Of a stretch of 64,000 nucleotides of DNA, positions 39,885 through 48,690 are shown in pieces (the stretch's first letter is position 1; every line of letters starts with the position of its first letter). Source of the stretch: Streptomyces fulvoviolaceus. GTDB lineage: Bacteria > Actinomycetota > Actinomycetes > Streptomycetales > Streptomycetaceae. The notes under the pieces are model-generated. The model was given only the letters and a program-made list of their open reading frames with translations. It was not told the DNA's origin and searched no databases. Position numbers and translations under genes: made by a program. The stretch spans positions 248,001 to 312,000 of the forward strand of contig NZ_JOEY01000001.1 of NCBI RefSeq assembly GCF_000718165.1. Reading direction: 5' to 3'.

Positions 39885-41191
39885 AAGAACTCCGCCCACG
39901 GCTGATCCCAGACCTGCTTCACGCACAGCACCAGGAACAGCAGCCCCGCGATCACCAGCATCGCGTTGCTCAGCAGCCCGTTGCGCCATTCCCTCGGCGT
40001 CCGGGAGGAGTTGAGCAGCCAGATCAGCGTTCCCGCCAGGAAGGGAAGGAACGCGGCGCCGAGGACGCCGTACAGGATGATCAGTCGGAACGGCTGGCCC
40101 TGGAAGAGCAGGACGATCGGGGGGAACGTCAGCCAGAGCAGGTAGGCGCGGAACGGCCAGGACTTCTCCCGGGACCCCGACGCGACCGCCTCGCCACTCG
40201 CCTCCGCAGCACCCCTCCGGTAGCGCGCCACGAAGTCCGCGAACATCAGGCTCACGCCGTGCCAGACGCCGATGAGGGAGGTGAAGGACGTGGCGAAGAA
40301 GCCGATCAGGAAGAACTTGGCCGTCGCCGAGCCGTACTTGTCCTCCAGGATGTCGGTCAGCTGGATCAGGCCCTTGTCGCCGCTCGCGATCTCCACGTTG
40401 GCGGAGTGCAGGAGCTCCGCTCCGACGAAGAGCATCGAGACCACGAAGATGCCGGTGGTGATGTAGGCGACGCGGTTGTCGAGGCGCATCACCTTCATCC
40501 AGCCCGTGTTGGTCCAACCCTTGGCGTTGACCCAATAGCCGTACGCGGCAAGGGTGATGGTGCCGCCCACCCCGCCGATGAGGCCCAGCGTGTTGAGGAT
40601 CGAGTCCTTCTCGTCCGGGAGGACGGGGAGGAGGCCCGCGAAGGCCTCTCCCAGGTGCGGGGTGACCCGGATCGCCAGGTACACCGTCACCACGAACATG
40701 ACGCCCACCAGGAGCGTCATGACCTTCTCGAAGACCTCGTACTTGTTGAACCAGACGAAGACCAGGCCGACCAGACCGCAGGCGATGGCCCACCACTTGA
40801 GGTCCATCACGTCCGGGAACAGCGCCTGCAACGGGAGCGCGCTCGACGACATCGCCGCCGCGCCGTAGACGAAGCCCCAGATGACGACGTAGGCGACGAA
40901 GAACCAGCTGGTCCAGCGGCCCAGGCTGGCCCAGCCGTCGAAGAGGGTGCGGCCGGTGGAGAGGTGCCAGCGGCCGGCGGCCTCGGCGAGGGAGATCTTG
41001 ACCAGGCAGCCGATGACGGCGGCCCACAGGAGGGTGTAACCGAAGTTGCTGCCGGCGATGAGGGTGGCGACCAGGTCACCGGCGCCCACGCCGGTGGCGG
41101 CGACGACGATTCCCGGGCCGATGTACCGCCAACTGGACTTGCGAGGGACGCTGGCTTCCGCTGTCGCTGTGTTGTCCGTGGTGTCCGCCAT
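39881..41191 (-). CDS. Nramp-family-like transporter without canonical metal site
   Basis: A 436-aa protein with about 11 helices of the LeuT-fold Nramp (SLC11) family. Helix 1 reads GPGIVVAATGVGAGDLVATL, so the DPGN metal motif is replaced by VGAGD; helix 6 reads LAAYGYWVNAKGW in place of the MPHN-type motif. This matches divergent Nramp-related proteins, some of which move Mg2+ or other substrates, rather than Mn/Fe importers. Start MADTTDNTATAEAS is preceded by a GC hexamer but no clear ribosome site. Confidence 0.85.
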   Translation of the reverse strand: MADTTDNTATAEASVPRKSSWRYIGPGIVVAATGVGAGDLVATLIAGSNFGYTLLWAAVIGCLVKISLAEAAGRWHLSTGRTLFDGWASLGRWTSWFFVAYVVIWGFVYGAAAMSSSALPLQALFPDVMDLKWWAIACGLVGLVFVWFNKYEVFEKVMTLLVGVMFVVTVYLAIRVTPHLGEAFAGLLPVLPDEKDSILNTLGLIGGVGGTITLAAYGYWVNAKGWTNTGWMKVMRLDNRVAYITTGIFVVSMLFVGAELLHSANVEIASGDKGLIQLTDILEDKYGSATAKFFLIGFFATSFTSLIGVWHGVSLMFADFVARYRRGAAEASGEAVASGSREKSWPFRAYLLWLTFPPIVLLFQGQPFRLIILYGVLGAAFLPFLAGTLIWLLNSSRTPREWRNGLLSNAMLVIAGLLFLVLCVKQVWDQPWAEFF

Positions 41192-41316
41192 GCGGATCAA
41201 GAAAGCGTAAAGAGAGCGGGGACACAAGAGGGCATGCAGTGAAGGAAACACCCGGCAGGACGGGCGGCGGCCCCAGCGGCTGGGCGCGCCGCCGAGACCC
41301 CCAACCCAGCGGAGCG

Positions 41317-41856
41317 CTACGGCTGTCGCCGACCACAGCCGTCCGACCCGCACGTGCCGAGCTCGAACCAGACGGTCTTGCCCGGCCCGTCCTGGTGGCA
41401 GCCCCAGCGCAGGGCCAGCGCCTCCACCAGGAACATGCCCCGGCCGCTCTCCGAGGTGCCCGCTTCCAGCACCTGCGGGGTCCGGCGGCCGGAGTCGGCG
41501 ACCTCGCAGCGCAGGACGCCGTGTGCGGCGGACAGGGTGAGCGTGAAGCGGCTCGCGGAGTGCAGCAGGGCGTTGGTGCACAGCTCGCTGACGAGGAGTT
41601 CGGCGGTGTCCACCAAGTCGTCCGCCTCCGCGAGCCCCCACCCCTCCAACTGCCTTCGCACCTCCGCGCGGGCCTCGCGGACGGCGGAGGGACGGGGGTC
41701 GTACTCGACACTCAGGTGACCTGCCCCCCAGGGTGGCTGGAGGTACGCGCCGTATCGAGGGTCGGGGTCCGGGAGGCGTCCCCCGGAGTGTTGCAGCATG
41801 CTTTCAGGGTGGCCTGCCCGGGGGCGCGGCACACGGGGAGGACTACCCGATTCCAT
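41317..41856 (-). CDS. HATPase_c anti-sigma-factor-type protein (RsbW-like)
   Basis: About 179 aa. The ATP-binding domain has the N box LLVSELCTNALLHS, G1 EVADSGRRTP and G2 ESGRGMFLVEALA. These are the single-domain ATPases abundant in Streptomyces which act as anti-sigma kinases or as their relatives. It follows the MEDS-domain gene by 30 bases. ATG 41856 has CGGAGG nine bases before it. Confidence 0.88.
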   Translation of the reverse strand: MESGSPPRVPRPRAGHPESMLQHSGGRLPDPDPRYGAYLQPPWGAGHLSVEYDPRPSAVREARAEVRRQLEGWGLAEADDLVDTAELLVSELCTNALLHSASRFTLTLSAAHGVLRCEVADSGRRTPQVLEAGTSESGRGMFLVEALALRWGCHQDGPGKTVWFELGTCGSDGCGRRQP

Positions 41857-41886
41857 ACCTGTACGCCTCCGCATACTCACGGGTGC

Positions 41887-42798
41887 CTACGCGTACTGGA
41901 GCCGGACCGTGGCCCCGGCCCGGTCGTCGCGGACATCCACGTACGCGCACACCTGCCGGGCGAACCACAGGCCCTGGCCCGCTTCCAGTACGGCGGTGGG
42001 CGGCGGGACGAAGCCGGCGAGCGGGTCGTCGACGCGGCGCGTGGAGCGCAGTTCGCACACACAGCCGGATCCCTCGCCCCACAGCAGCGCGGTGCCGGTG
42101 AGCGGGCCGAGGAACGCCATCGTCTCGGTGACGGCCGTGGCGAACAGGTCCGCGTCGGCCGGCGCGAGTCCGCGGGCGCGGGCCCGCTGTCGTACGGCGT
42201 CGGCGTTCGGCTCCGTGAGCGGTTCCGCGTCGGGCGGGGGCTCCGGCAGCGGTACGGCGTCCAGCTCGGCGGCGAGCCGTACGGGGTCCTTGTACACGTC
42301 CGTGCCCGGGTGGGCGCGGCGGGCGGCGTCGACGATGGCGGTGCCGGCGGTGCGGGTGTCGTAGGCGCACATCGCAGTCGTCGCGAACGGGGCGAAGAGG
42401 AGGTTGGCGAGGGCCTCGTAGCGGATCCACTCGGTGGTCTCGCGCGGGGAGCGGCCGGCGCGGCCGTTCCAGACGGGTTCCATGAGGAGGTGGATACGGC
42501 CGCCGGGGCCGGCGTTCGCCGTGAGGTAACCGGCGCTCCGGGCCACGGCGTTGGCGGCGGAGCCGGTGTACCAGTCGGTGTGCGGGATGAGGGTGACGTG
42601 CTTGGCGTCGGCGCCTAGGGCGTCGTGCAGGAGGTCGAGCTTGTCGGGGGCGGCGATGGCCGCGGGCGGGGGTTCGGCGGGGTCGGCCAGGCCTTCGGTG
42701 AGGAAGGGCAGGGCCGCGGCCACGAAGCCGTCGTCGGCGCCGTAGACGGCCATGCGGTGGTCGAAGGCCCCGTGTGTGGGGGCGGGTTGGGTACTCAC
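41887..42798 (-). CDS. MEDS-domain anti-sigma regulatory protein (RsbA-like)
   Basis: A 303-aa protein. The N-terminal MEDS domain has HRMAVYGADDGFVAAALPFL, IPHTDWYTGSAANAVAR and RIHLLMEPVWNGR; the C-terminal part is a HATPase_c-like domain with LFATAVTETMAFLGPLTG and GQGLWFARQVCAYVDVRDDR. Found in actinomycete partner-switching systems that control sigma factors. It begins at a GTG with GGGGACC before it and lies 62 bases past the LuxR gene. Confidence 0.87.
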   Translation of the reverse strand: MSTQPAPTHGAFDHRMAVYGADDGFVAAALPFLTEGLADPAEPPPAAIAAPDKLDLLHDALGADAKHVTLIPHTDWYTGSAANAVARSAGYLTANAGPGGRIHLLMEPVWNGRAGRSPRETTEWIRYEALANLLFAPFATTAMCAYDTRTAGTAIVDAARRAHPGTDVYKDPVRLAAELDAVPLPEPPPDAEPLTEPNADAVRQRARARGLAPADADLFATAVTETMAFLGPLTGTALLWGEGSGCVCELRSTRRVDDPLAGFVPPPTAVLEAGQGLWFARQVCAYVDVRDDRAGATVRLQYA

Positions 42799-42860
42799 AT
42801 CGGTCCCCTTCGGTCGGTGTGCCGCTTGCATGGGGGGCATGGGGGGCATGGGGGTGAGGC

Positions 42861-45455
42861 TCAGCGCTGGGCTGCGACCCAGGCGGCGATCTGGCTGCGG
42901 GTGTTGAAGCCGAGTTTGTTGAGGATGCGTTCCACATGGCCTTCGGCGGTGCGGCGGGCGATCACCAGGCGGTCGGCGATCTGCTGGTTGGCGAGGCCCT
43001 CGGCGACGAGTTCGGCGACCTGGGCCTCGCGGCGGGTGAGGCGGATCCGGGGGGTGTCGTTCAACTGGCTGCCGGTGTCGGCCCGTTCGGGCAGACCGGG
43101 CTCCTGGAGTGCGTATCCGACGAGCTCCGCGAGCCCGGGGCCGAGGCCGGCGCCGCGTTCGTAGGCCGCGGCGAAGGCGGAGCGGCCGAGGGCCTCGCGG
43201 GCCCGTCGCTCGCTGGCGTGGCGGGTGGCGGCGAGGGCCTGCGAGCCGAAGCGGTCGCGGTCGACGGAGGCCCAGGTGCGGTCGGCGCCGCCGAGCAGGA
43301 CGGCCGCGTGTTCGTGGGCGTCGCGTTCCGTCGCGATGCGGGCCGCCAGGTCGAGGGTGAGGGCGATGCCGATGACGTCGTTGACGGCGAGCTTGAGGCG
43401 CAGGGCCTCGCGGGCGTACGTCTCGGCGCGCGGCCAGTCCCGCTTCACGGTGTGGGCGAGGGCGAGCATCCGCAGGACGTAGGAGCGGACCCATTCCTCG
43501 CCGTGCTCCTCGCAGAGCCGCAGCGCCTTCCGGCAGACCTCCACGGCCCGGTCCGCCTGTCCCAGGAAGCCCAGTGTGCAGGCGAGTTCGACCTGGTCGA
43601 GGCCGACGAGGCTGAGGTGCTGGCCGGGGACGCGGCCGCGGGCGACGCCGGCCTCGAAGTGCGCGAGGGTGGCGGGCAGTTCGTCGGCGAACAGCCGGAC
43701 GACACCGATGACGTAGTCGGCGTGGGCGGCCTCGGCCTCGTCCCCGAGGCTCCGGGCCAGCTCCCGGGCCTCCTCGGCGCGCCGGCGGCCCCGGGTGAGG
43801 TCCTCCGGGCAGCCGGCGAGGAGCCCGGCGATCCAGAGCCCGCGGGCGCGCTCGCGTGTGGGTTCGGGGTTGGCGTCCAGGGCCCGGTCCAGCCAGTAAC
43901 GGCCCTCTCGCGGTGCACCGCAGGCGTGCCAGTAGAACCAGAGGGTGCCGGCTAGGCGGAGGGCCGCGAGGCGTTCCGCGAGGCGCTCCGCTGGGGGTGC
44001 CGCGAGGTGCCGTCGTTCGGCTGCGGCGCCGTCGTGGCTGGTCGCGCCCCGCGGCGCAGCCGCAAATCGATACAGCCCCGCGCCCCTTTGGGGCGCTGCC
44101 GAACCGCACCTGACTTCGCCGGCCCCGCTCAGGGGGTCCGGCCCATCCGGCCCGACAAACGCCGCACCCGGCCCGACAGCCACCCCACCCGCTGCGGTGA
44201 GCGCCCCACCCGGCCCGGCAAGGGCGTCCGCCCCCCGCATCCCGGCAAGGCTGAACTCCAGGGCCGCCCGCAGGTTGTCCTGGTCCGCCCGTAGGCGGGC
44301 GACGATCTCGCGTTGGCCCGGCCCGAACCAGGCCCGTTCGCAGGCGGCGGCGCGCTGCTGCATCCAGTCGCGGTGGCGGCGGCGGGTGGCGAGTTCCTCG
44401 ACCGCCGACTCGCGGAGCGAGTCGAGGCCGTAGTGGCGGAGGGTGTCGAGAAGGCGGTAGCGGACGCCGTCCGGGCCCGGTTCGCGGCACAGGACGGACT
44501 TGTCGACCAGGCCGGCGACGGCCTCGAGGACGTCGTACGACTGGATCCGGACGCCGTCGGCGCAGACGGCCTCCGCGGTCTCCAGGTCGAAGCTTCCGGC
44601 CGGTACCGACAGCCGGGCCCACACCAACTGCTCCTGCTCGGTGCAGAGTTCGTGGCTCCAGTCGACCGCGGCGCGCAGCGTCTGGTGGCGGGGCAGGGCG
44701 GCGGGGCTGCCGCCGGTGAGCAGGCGGTAGCGGTCGTCGAGGCGTTCCAGAAGCTGTTCCACGCCGAGGACGCGCATGCGGACGGCGGCGAGTTCGATGG
44801 CGAGCGGAAGTCCGTCCAGGCGCCGGCACAGCCGGGCGACGGCGGCCCGGTTGTCGGCGGTGAGCCGGAAGCCGGGGACCACGGCGGCGGCCCGGTCGGC
44901 GAAGAGGGCGAGGGCGGGGTGGGTGGCGGCGGCGGAGAGGTCGCCGTCCGGGTCGGGGACGGGCAGGGGCCGTACCTCCAGCAGGTTCTCCTCGGTGAGG
45001 CCGAGGCGGTGGCGGCTGGTGGCGAGGATCCGGACGCCGGTGGTGCCGTGCAGAAGGGCGGCGGCGAGGTCGGCGCAGGCGGGCAGCAGGTGTTCGCAGT
45101 TGTCGATGACGAGGAGCAGACGCCGGTCGCGCACCTGCTCGGCCAGGGCGTCCAGCGGTGGCCGGCCGGAGTGGTCGTGCAGGCCGAGCGCGTCGGCCAC
45201 GGCGAGCGGGACGAGCGCCGGGTCGTGCAGCCCGGCCAGGTACACGAAGCGGACGCCGTCGGGGAAGGCGCGCTCCACGCGGGCCGCGATCCGGGCAGCC
45301 AGGCGTGTCTTGCCGACGCCGCCCGGCCCGGTCAGGGTGACCAGACGCGCGCGGGCCAACAGCTCGCGGCCTTCGGCCAGTTCGCTGCGCCGGTCGACGA
45401 AGCTGGTCGTCTCGACCGGCAGTTGCCCGTCCCGTCGTGGCGCTGATCCGCCCAT
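42861..45455 (-). CDS. Large LuxR-family ATPase regulator (AfsR/LAL-like)
   Basis: About 864 aa: NB-ARC/AAA-type ATPase (Walker A TGPGGVGKT at 42-50, Walker B LLLVIDN at 113-119), a long TPR-like helical repeat region, and a C-terminal LuxR helix-turn-helix (LTRREAQVAELVAEGLANQQ, then AEGHVERILNKLGFNTRSQI). A stretch of about 85 residues near 405-490 is Gly/Ala/Pro-rich and unlike the family; it is encoded by a dispersed repeat element (44036-44087 and flanks), so the TPR region has been interrupted in frame. ATG 45455 is chosen, with an AGGA further upstream than usual; the frame is open to 45587. Confidence 0.88.
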   Translation of the reverse strand: MGGSAPRRDGQLPVETTSFVDRRSELAEGRELLARARLVTLTGPGGVGKTRLAARIAARVERAFPDGVRFVYLAGLHDPALVPLAVADALGLHDHSGRPPLDALAEQVRDRRLLLVIDNCEHLLPACADLAAALLHGTTGVRILATSRHRLGLTEENLLEVRPLPVPDPDGDLSAAATHPALALFADRAAAVVPGFRLTADNRAAVARLCRRLDGLPLAIELAAVRMRVLGVEQLLERLDDRYRLLTGGSPAALPRHQTLRAAVDWSHELCTEQEQLVWARLSVPAGSFDLETAEAVCADGVRIQSYDVLEAVAGLVDKSVLCREPGPDGVRYRLLDTLRHYGLDSLRESAVEELATRRRHRDWMQQRAAACERAWFGPGQREIVARLRADQDNLRAALEFSLAGMRGADALAGPGGALTAAGGVAVGPGAAFVGPDGPDPLSGAGEVRCGSAAPQRGAGLYRFAAAPRGATSHDGAAAERRHLAAPPAERLAERLAALRLAGTLWFYWHACGAPREGRYWLDRALDANPEPTRERARGLWIAGLLAGCPEDLTRGRRRAEEARELARSLGDEAEAAHADYVIGVVRLFADELPATLAHFEAGVARGRVPGQHLSLVGLDQVELACTLGFLGQADRAVEVCRKALRLCEEHGEEWVRSYVLRMLALAHTVKRDWPRAETYAREALRLKLAVNDVIGIALTLDLAARIATERDAHEHAAVLLGGADRTWASVDRDRFGSQALAATRHASERRAREALGRSAFAAAYERGAGLGPGLAELVGYALQEPGLPERADTGSQLNDTPRIRLTRREAQVAELVAEGLANQQIADRLVIARRTAEGHVERILNKLGFNTRSQIAAWVAAQR
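44036..44087 (+). repeat. 52-bp dispersed Streptomyces-type repeat inside the LuxR gene
   Basis: This copy starts GGCTGGTCGCGCCCCGCGGC and ends GATACAGCCCCGCGCCCCT. The same sequence, inverted and with two mismatches, is at 51899-51950, and a shortened relative at 61213-61245. The element is best known from intergenic sites; here it is coding. Confidence 0.85.
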
Positions 45456-45639
45456 GATCAGCCAGTCCTGTGGAGGTGTGGTCCGAACCTCCACCCTTCC
45501 CCGGATTCCACATATATGCACGTGCGCCTCACACCCGTGGGTGCACTTCACCGAGGGTCGCCACATGTGCCGCGGGCACGCGTACACTGCGCGACCCCCG
45601 TTCGACGAACGGTTCTGGCCACCCCGTCTTTATTCACTC

Positions 45640-45668
45640 TTGACCTGCTCATGCCATGAGCAGAGGAT
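45640..45668 (+). promoter_or_regulatory. Carboxypeptidase promoter with 9-1-9 palindrome in the spacer
   Basis: TTGACC (45640-45645) and GAGGAT (45663-45668) are 17 bp apart. CTGCTCATG (45645-45653), C, CATGAGCAG (45655-45663) fills the spacer. A bound repressor would block RNA polymerase. Another palindrome CACCCGTGGGTG is at 45532-45543. The rest of 45456-45775 holds no gene. Confidence 0.5.
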
Positions 45669-45775
45669 GAGCGCCACACCCGCACCTGTGTGCCACCTGT
45701 ACGTCGCTGAACCACCCCCCGCTCCACTCCCCCACTTCCGGAGACCCCGGAAACCTGGAGAAACTAGGAGACTTC

Positions 45776-47146
45776 ATGCGACTTCGCATACGCGGATCGG
45801 GCGCCGGATCCGGCGCCGGCTCAGGCCTCCGCGCCGGAAGACGACGCGCCGCCATCGCCGCCGTCGCCACGCTCGCGGCCCTCGCCCTCGCGGCCCCCCT
45901 CTCCGCGAACGCCGACAGCGCCCGGAAAGCGGCCCCGTCGGTGGACGACGTCCGTCAGTACGAGATCCACCAGCACTCGACTCCCCTGACCCGTACGGCC
46001 ATTCAGAAGACCGGAGTGACGGTCGACGAGGCCGACGAGGAGACGGTGGTGATCTCCGGCCGCGCGGACCAGATCAAGAAGCTGCGCCAACTCGGCTACC
46101 AGGTCGAGGCGTTGGGCGCCGCTCCGGACCGCCTGGCCGAGGACGAGATCCGCCTCTTCGACTTCCCCTCGGCCGACTCGCGCTACCACAACTACGCCGA
46201 GATGACCTCGGAGATCGACACCCGGCTCGCGGCCTACCCGAACATCATGAGCAAGCGCGTGATCGGGAAGTCGTACTCCGGTCGGGACATCGTCGCCATC
46301 AAGATCAGCGACAACGTGGCGACGGACGAGGCCGAGCCGGAGGTGCTGTTCACCCACCACCAGCACGCCCGCGAGCACCTCACCGTCGAGATGGCGCTGT
46401 ACCTGATCCGCGAACTCGGCGCGGGCTACGGCTCCGACTCCCGGGTCACCAGCATGGTGAACAACCGCGAGGTCTGGATCATCCCGGACCTCAATCCGGA
46501 CGGCGGCGAGTACGACATCGCCACCGGCTCGTACCGCTCCTGGCGCAAGAACCGGCAGCCCAACTCCGGTTCCTCGTACGTCGGTACGGACCTCAACCGC
46601 AACTGGGCCTACCGGTGGGGCTGCTGCGGCGGCTCGTCCGGGTCGACGTCCTCCGAGACGTACCGGGGCACCGCCGCCGAGTCCGCGCCGGAGGTCAAGG
46701 TCGTCGCCGACTTCGTGCGCAGCCGGGTCGTCGGCGGGGAGCAGCAGATCACGGCAGGGGTCGACTTCCACACGTACAGCGAGCTGGTGCTGTGGCCCTT
46801 CGGGTACACCACCTCGGACACGACGACCGGGATGACGGCGGACGACCGGAACGCCTTCGCGACCGTCGGGCAGAAGATGGCGGCCAGCAACGGCTACACC
46901 GCGGAGCAGGCGAGCGACCTGTACATCACCGACGGGTCGATCGACGACTACCTCTGGGGTTCACACAAGATCTTCAGCTACACGTTCGAGATGTACCCGT
47001 CGTCGAGTTCGGGTGGCGGTTTCTACCCGCCCGACGAGGTCATCGAACGGGAGACCGCGCGCAACCGGGACGCGGTGCTGCAACTGCTGGAGAACGCGGA
47101 CTGTATGTACCGGTCGATCGGGAAGGAAGCGCAGTACTGCGGTTAG
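45776..47146 (+). CDS. Secreted M14 zinc carboxypeptidase
   Basis: A 456-aa exported peptidase: signal peptide ([20 protein letters not shown]) and a propeptide to about residue 125. Zinc ligands His197 and Glu200 (HAREH) and His332 (DFHTYSE), substrate Arg275 in DLNRNW, and catalytic Glu405 in YTFEMYP are all present, as in carboxypeptidase T/ZnSP-type enzymes of Streptomyces. It removes C-terminal residues from extracellular peptides. AGGAG is five bases before the ATG. A terminator follows at 47159. Confidence 0.95.
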   Translation: MRLRIRGSGAGSGAGSGLRAGRRRAAIAAVATLAALALAAPLSANADSARKAAPSVDDVRQYEIHQHSTPLTRTAIQKTGVTVDEADEETVVISGRADQIKKLRQLGYQVEALGAAPDRLAEDEIRLFDFPSADSRYHNYAEMTSEIDTRLAAYPNIMSKRVIGKSYSGRDIVAIKISDNVATDEAEPEVLFTHHQHAREHLTVEMALYLIRELGAGYGSDSRVTSMVNNREVWIIPDLNPDGGEYDIATGSYRSWRKNRQPNSGSSYVGTDLNRNWAYRWGCCGGSSGSTSSETYRGTAAESAPEVKVVADFVRSRVVGGEQQITAGVDFHTYSELVLWPFGYTTSDTTTGMTADDRNAFATVGQKMAASNGYTAEQASDLYITDGSIDDYLWGSHKIFSYTFEMYPSSSSGGGFYPPDEVIERETARNRDAVLQLLENADCMYRSIGKEAQYCG

Positions 47147-47158
47147 TGCCCTGCTGAG

Positions 47159-47189
47159 GTGGGGGCCGTCGCCGGGCGACGGCCCCCAC
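47159..47189 (+). terminator. Terminator after carboxypeptidase gene
   Basis: Perfect 13-bp stem GTGGGGGCCGTCG (47159-47171) / CGACGGCCCCCAC (47177-47189), CCGGG loop, 13 bases past the stop codon. May serve the convergent gene too. Confidence 0.85.
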
Positions 47190-47191
47190 TC

Positions 47192-47584
47192 TCACGTATC
47201 CGTCAGCTCGGCCATGGACAGCGCTCCGCCGAGCAGGGCGAACAGGGTCAGCAGCAGCGCGGTGGCGGTGGCTCCGACATCGGCGTTCTCGACGACGTGG
47301 CCGCCGATGAGCCACCAGGCCAACACACCCGCCAGCACGAGCAGATGGTTGCCCCGCTCACCGAGCAGCCGCATGCCCACCCACAGCAGGACCGGCATCG
47401 CCACCAGACCCGCGACACTCGCCAGCATCGCCTCGAGCCAGCCGGCGCCCATCGCCCCCGGATCGGCCGCGGCCACGTCGCTCGACCACTCCCGCAGCCG
47501 TTCCCAGCCTGCGCGGCAGACGACGGCGGCCACGGCAGAGACGAGCGTTCCCTTGGCCCAGCGGGTGGTCCGGCTCTTGGTCAT
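47192..47584 (-). CDS. Small membrane protein of unknown function
   Basis: A 130-aa protein with about three or four hydrophobic helices (AVAAVVCRAG, LEAMLASVAGLVAMPVLLWV, LLVLAGVLAWWLIGGHV, ATALLLTLFALLGGAL). No family recognised. The ATG is preceded by GTGAGG. It is separated from the carboxypeptidase by the shared terminator. Confidence 0.72.
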   Translation of the reverse strand: MTKSRTTRWAKGTLVSAVAAVVCRAGWERLREWSSDVAAADPGAMGAGWLEAMLASVAGLVAMPVLLWVGMRLLGERGNHLLVLAGVLAWWLIGGHVVENADVGATATALLLTLFALLGGALSMAELTDT

Positions 47585-47648
47585 ACCTCACCGTGTCACG
47601 GTGGGCCGACTAGGGCGTGAGTACGAATACTCAAGTGCGGTACGGGTG

Positions 47649-48305
47649 TCAGTCGACGTCGGACTTGGTGTCGGCGTCCTTGGCATCGGCCTTGGCGACC
47701 TCGGTCTCGGCGTCCTTGGCGACCTCGGTCTCGGCGTCCTCGACGGCGGTCTCCGCGTCCTCCGCGCCCTCGTCGCCGTCCTCTTCACCGTCCTCGAAGT
47801 ACGCGTCCAGGACCGCGTCCAACTGCGTCTCCCACTCGGCGAACCGCGACCGGGCCGTCGCCTCGATCTCGATCGGGTACCAGCGGCGGTCGGGAGTGTG
47901 GACGGTGATGGTGAACCGCTTGCCGAAGCGCGGGGACTCCGTCTCCACGGCTCCGATCTCGTCCCAGCGGAACTCGCACGCCTGGTCGTCCAGGGCGAGC
48001 CGTACGCCCTTGTGGTCGGCGACGATCTTCGCGCGCCGGTCGGAGGCCTCGAAGGCGGGGCCGTCGGAGGCTTCGTCCTCTTCCGCCTCCCCCTCTACGG
48101 CCGCCTCGGCGGAGGGCTCCTCGGGCGCCTCGGCCTCGACCGGGGCGGCCTCGTCGGCCTCCACCGCATCGTCCGGCTCGACGTCCTTGGCGCCCTTGCC
48201 GTCCGCCGGCTCGCCGGACACGGGTGAGGTGAGCCCGGGGATGAAAGCCGGGTCGAACCCGGCGCCTTCCAGGGGCTGGCTGCTCGAACCTATGCGCTGC
48301 TCCAC
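47649..48305 (-). CDS. Acidic conserved protein with central PH-like core
   Basis: A 218-aa strongly acidic protein. The first about 85 residues and the last about 45 are low-complexity Glu/Asp/Ala repeats (AEDAETAVEDAETEVAKDAE), flanking a folded core: RAKIVADHKGVRLALDDQAC, EFRWDEIGAVETESPRFGKR, WYPIEIEATARSRFAEWETQ. The core has the look of a PH-like domain. Function not known. Confidence 0.75.
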   Translation of the reverse strand: MEQRIGSSSQPLEGAGFDPAFIPGLTSPVSGEPADGKGAKDVEPDDAVEADEAAPVEAEAPEEPSAEAAVEGEAEEDEASDGPAFEASDRRAKIVADHKGVRLALDDQACEFRWDEIGAVETESPRFGKRFTITVHTPDRRWYPIEIEATARSRFAEWETQLDAVLDAYFEDGEEDGDEGAEDAETAVEDAETEVAKDAETEVAKADAKDADTKSDVD

Positions 48306-48636
48306 AGCGGGAAGTATGGCGGACGAAGCTGTGCCGTGGGGCGCCGGGGGCGGAGGAGTCTCGGGGGACGGACGGGACGGGCGCTCAGGCCGAGGGGCCG
48401 TCGGAGGCGTACGACAGGAAGTCCGTCCAGGTTGTGGGACTGCGTCCTCGTAAGACCGAGTTGGCCGAGATCACGCTCCCACCGCACTCCAGAAACCCGT
48501 GCCGCGGTGCCGGGGGCGGCCTTCCCCAAGGACCACTAGAGGGAAAGAACCCGACCTCCTGCGCCACTGGCTCACCCGCGCCGTCACCGCGCCAGCCGCC
48601 GCAGAACTCTTCGCGGATGACGACGCCTGAGCCGCC
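48306..48636. other. Intergenic region with possible gene remnants
   Basis: About 330 bases without a sure gene. On the plus strand a short tail (DLLRHWLTRAVTAPAAAELF then ADDDA and stop at 48630) and on the minus strand a tail ending DFLSYASDGPSA look protein-like but have no good starts. They may be remnants. Confidence 0.3.
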
Positions 48637-48672
48637 GGGCCGGTGAGAGGGGCACCGCCACCTCACCGGCCC
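48637..48672 (-). terminator. Terminator after the GntP permease gene
   Basis: Perfect 11-bp stem GGGCCGGTGAG (48637-48647) / CTCACCGGCCC (48662-48672) with a 14-base loop, 19 bases past the stop of the permease gene on the minus strand. Confidence 0.8.
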
Positions 48673-48690
48673 GACCAGCCGCCGTACCGC

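Noticed and set aside
41887..45513. A 1208-codon open frame on the minus strand that overlaps most of the LuxR gene
   Set aside because: Only its 3' part (from GTG 42798) reads as a real protein (MEDS domain); the rest is Arg/Pro/Gly/Ala-rich and is a frame shadow of the LuxR gene in high-GC DNA.
48385..48666. A 93-residue minus-strand frame in the intergenic region
   Set aside because: Composition is that of random high-GC sequence, it overlaps the permease terminator and no family was recognised.
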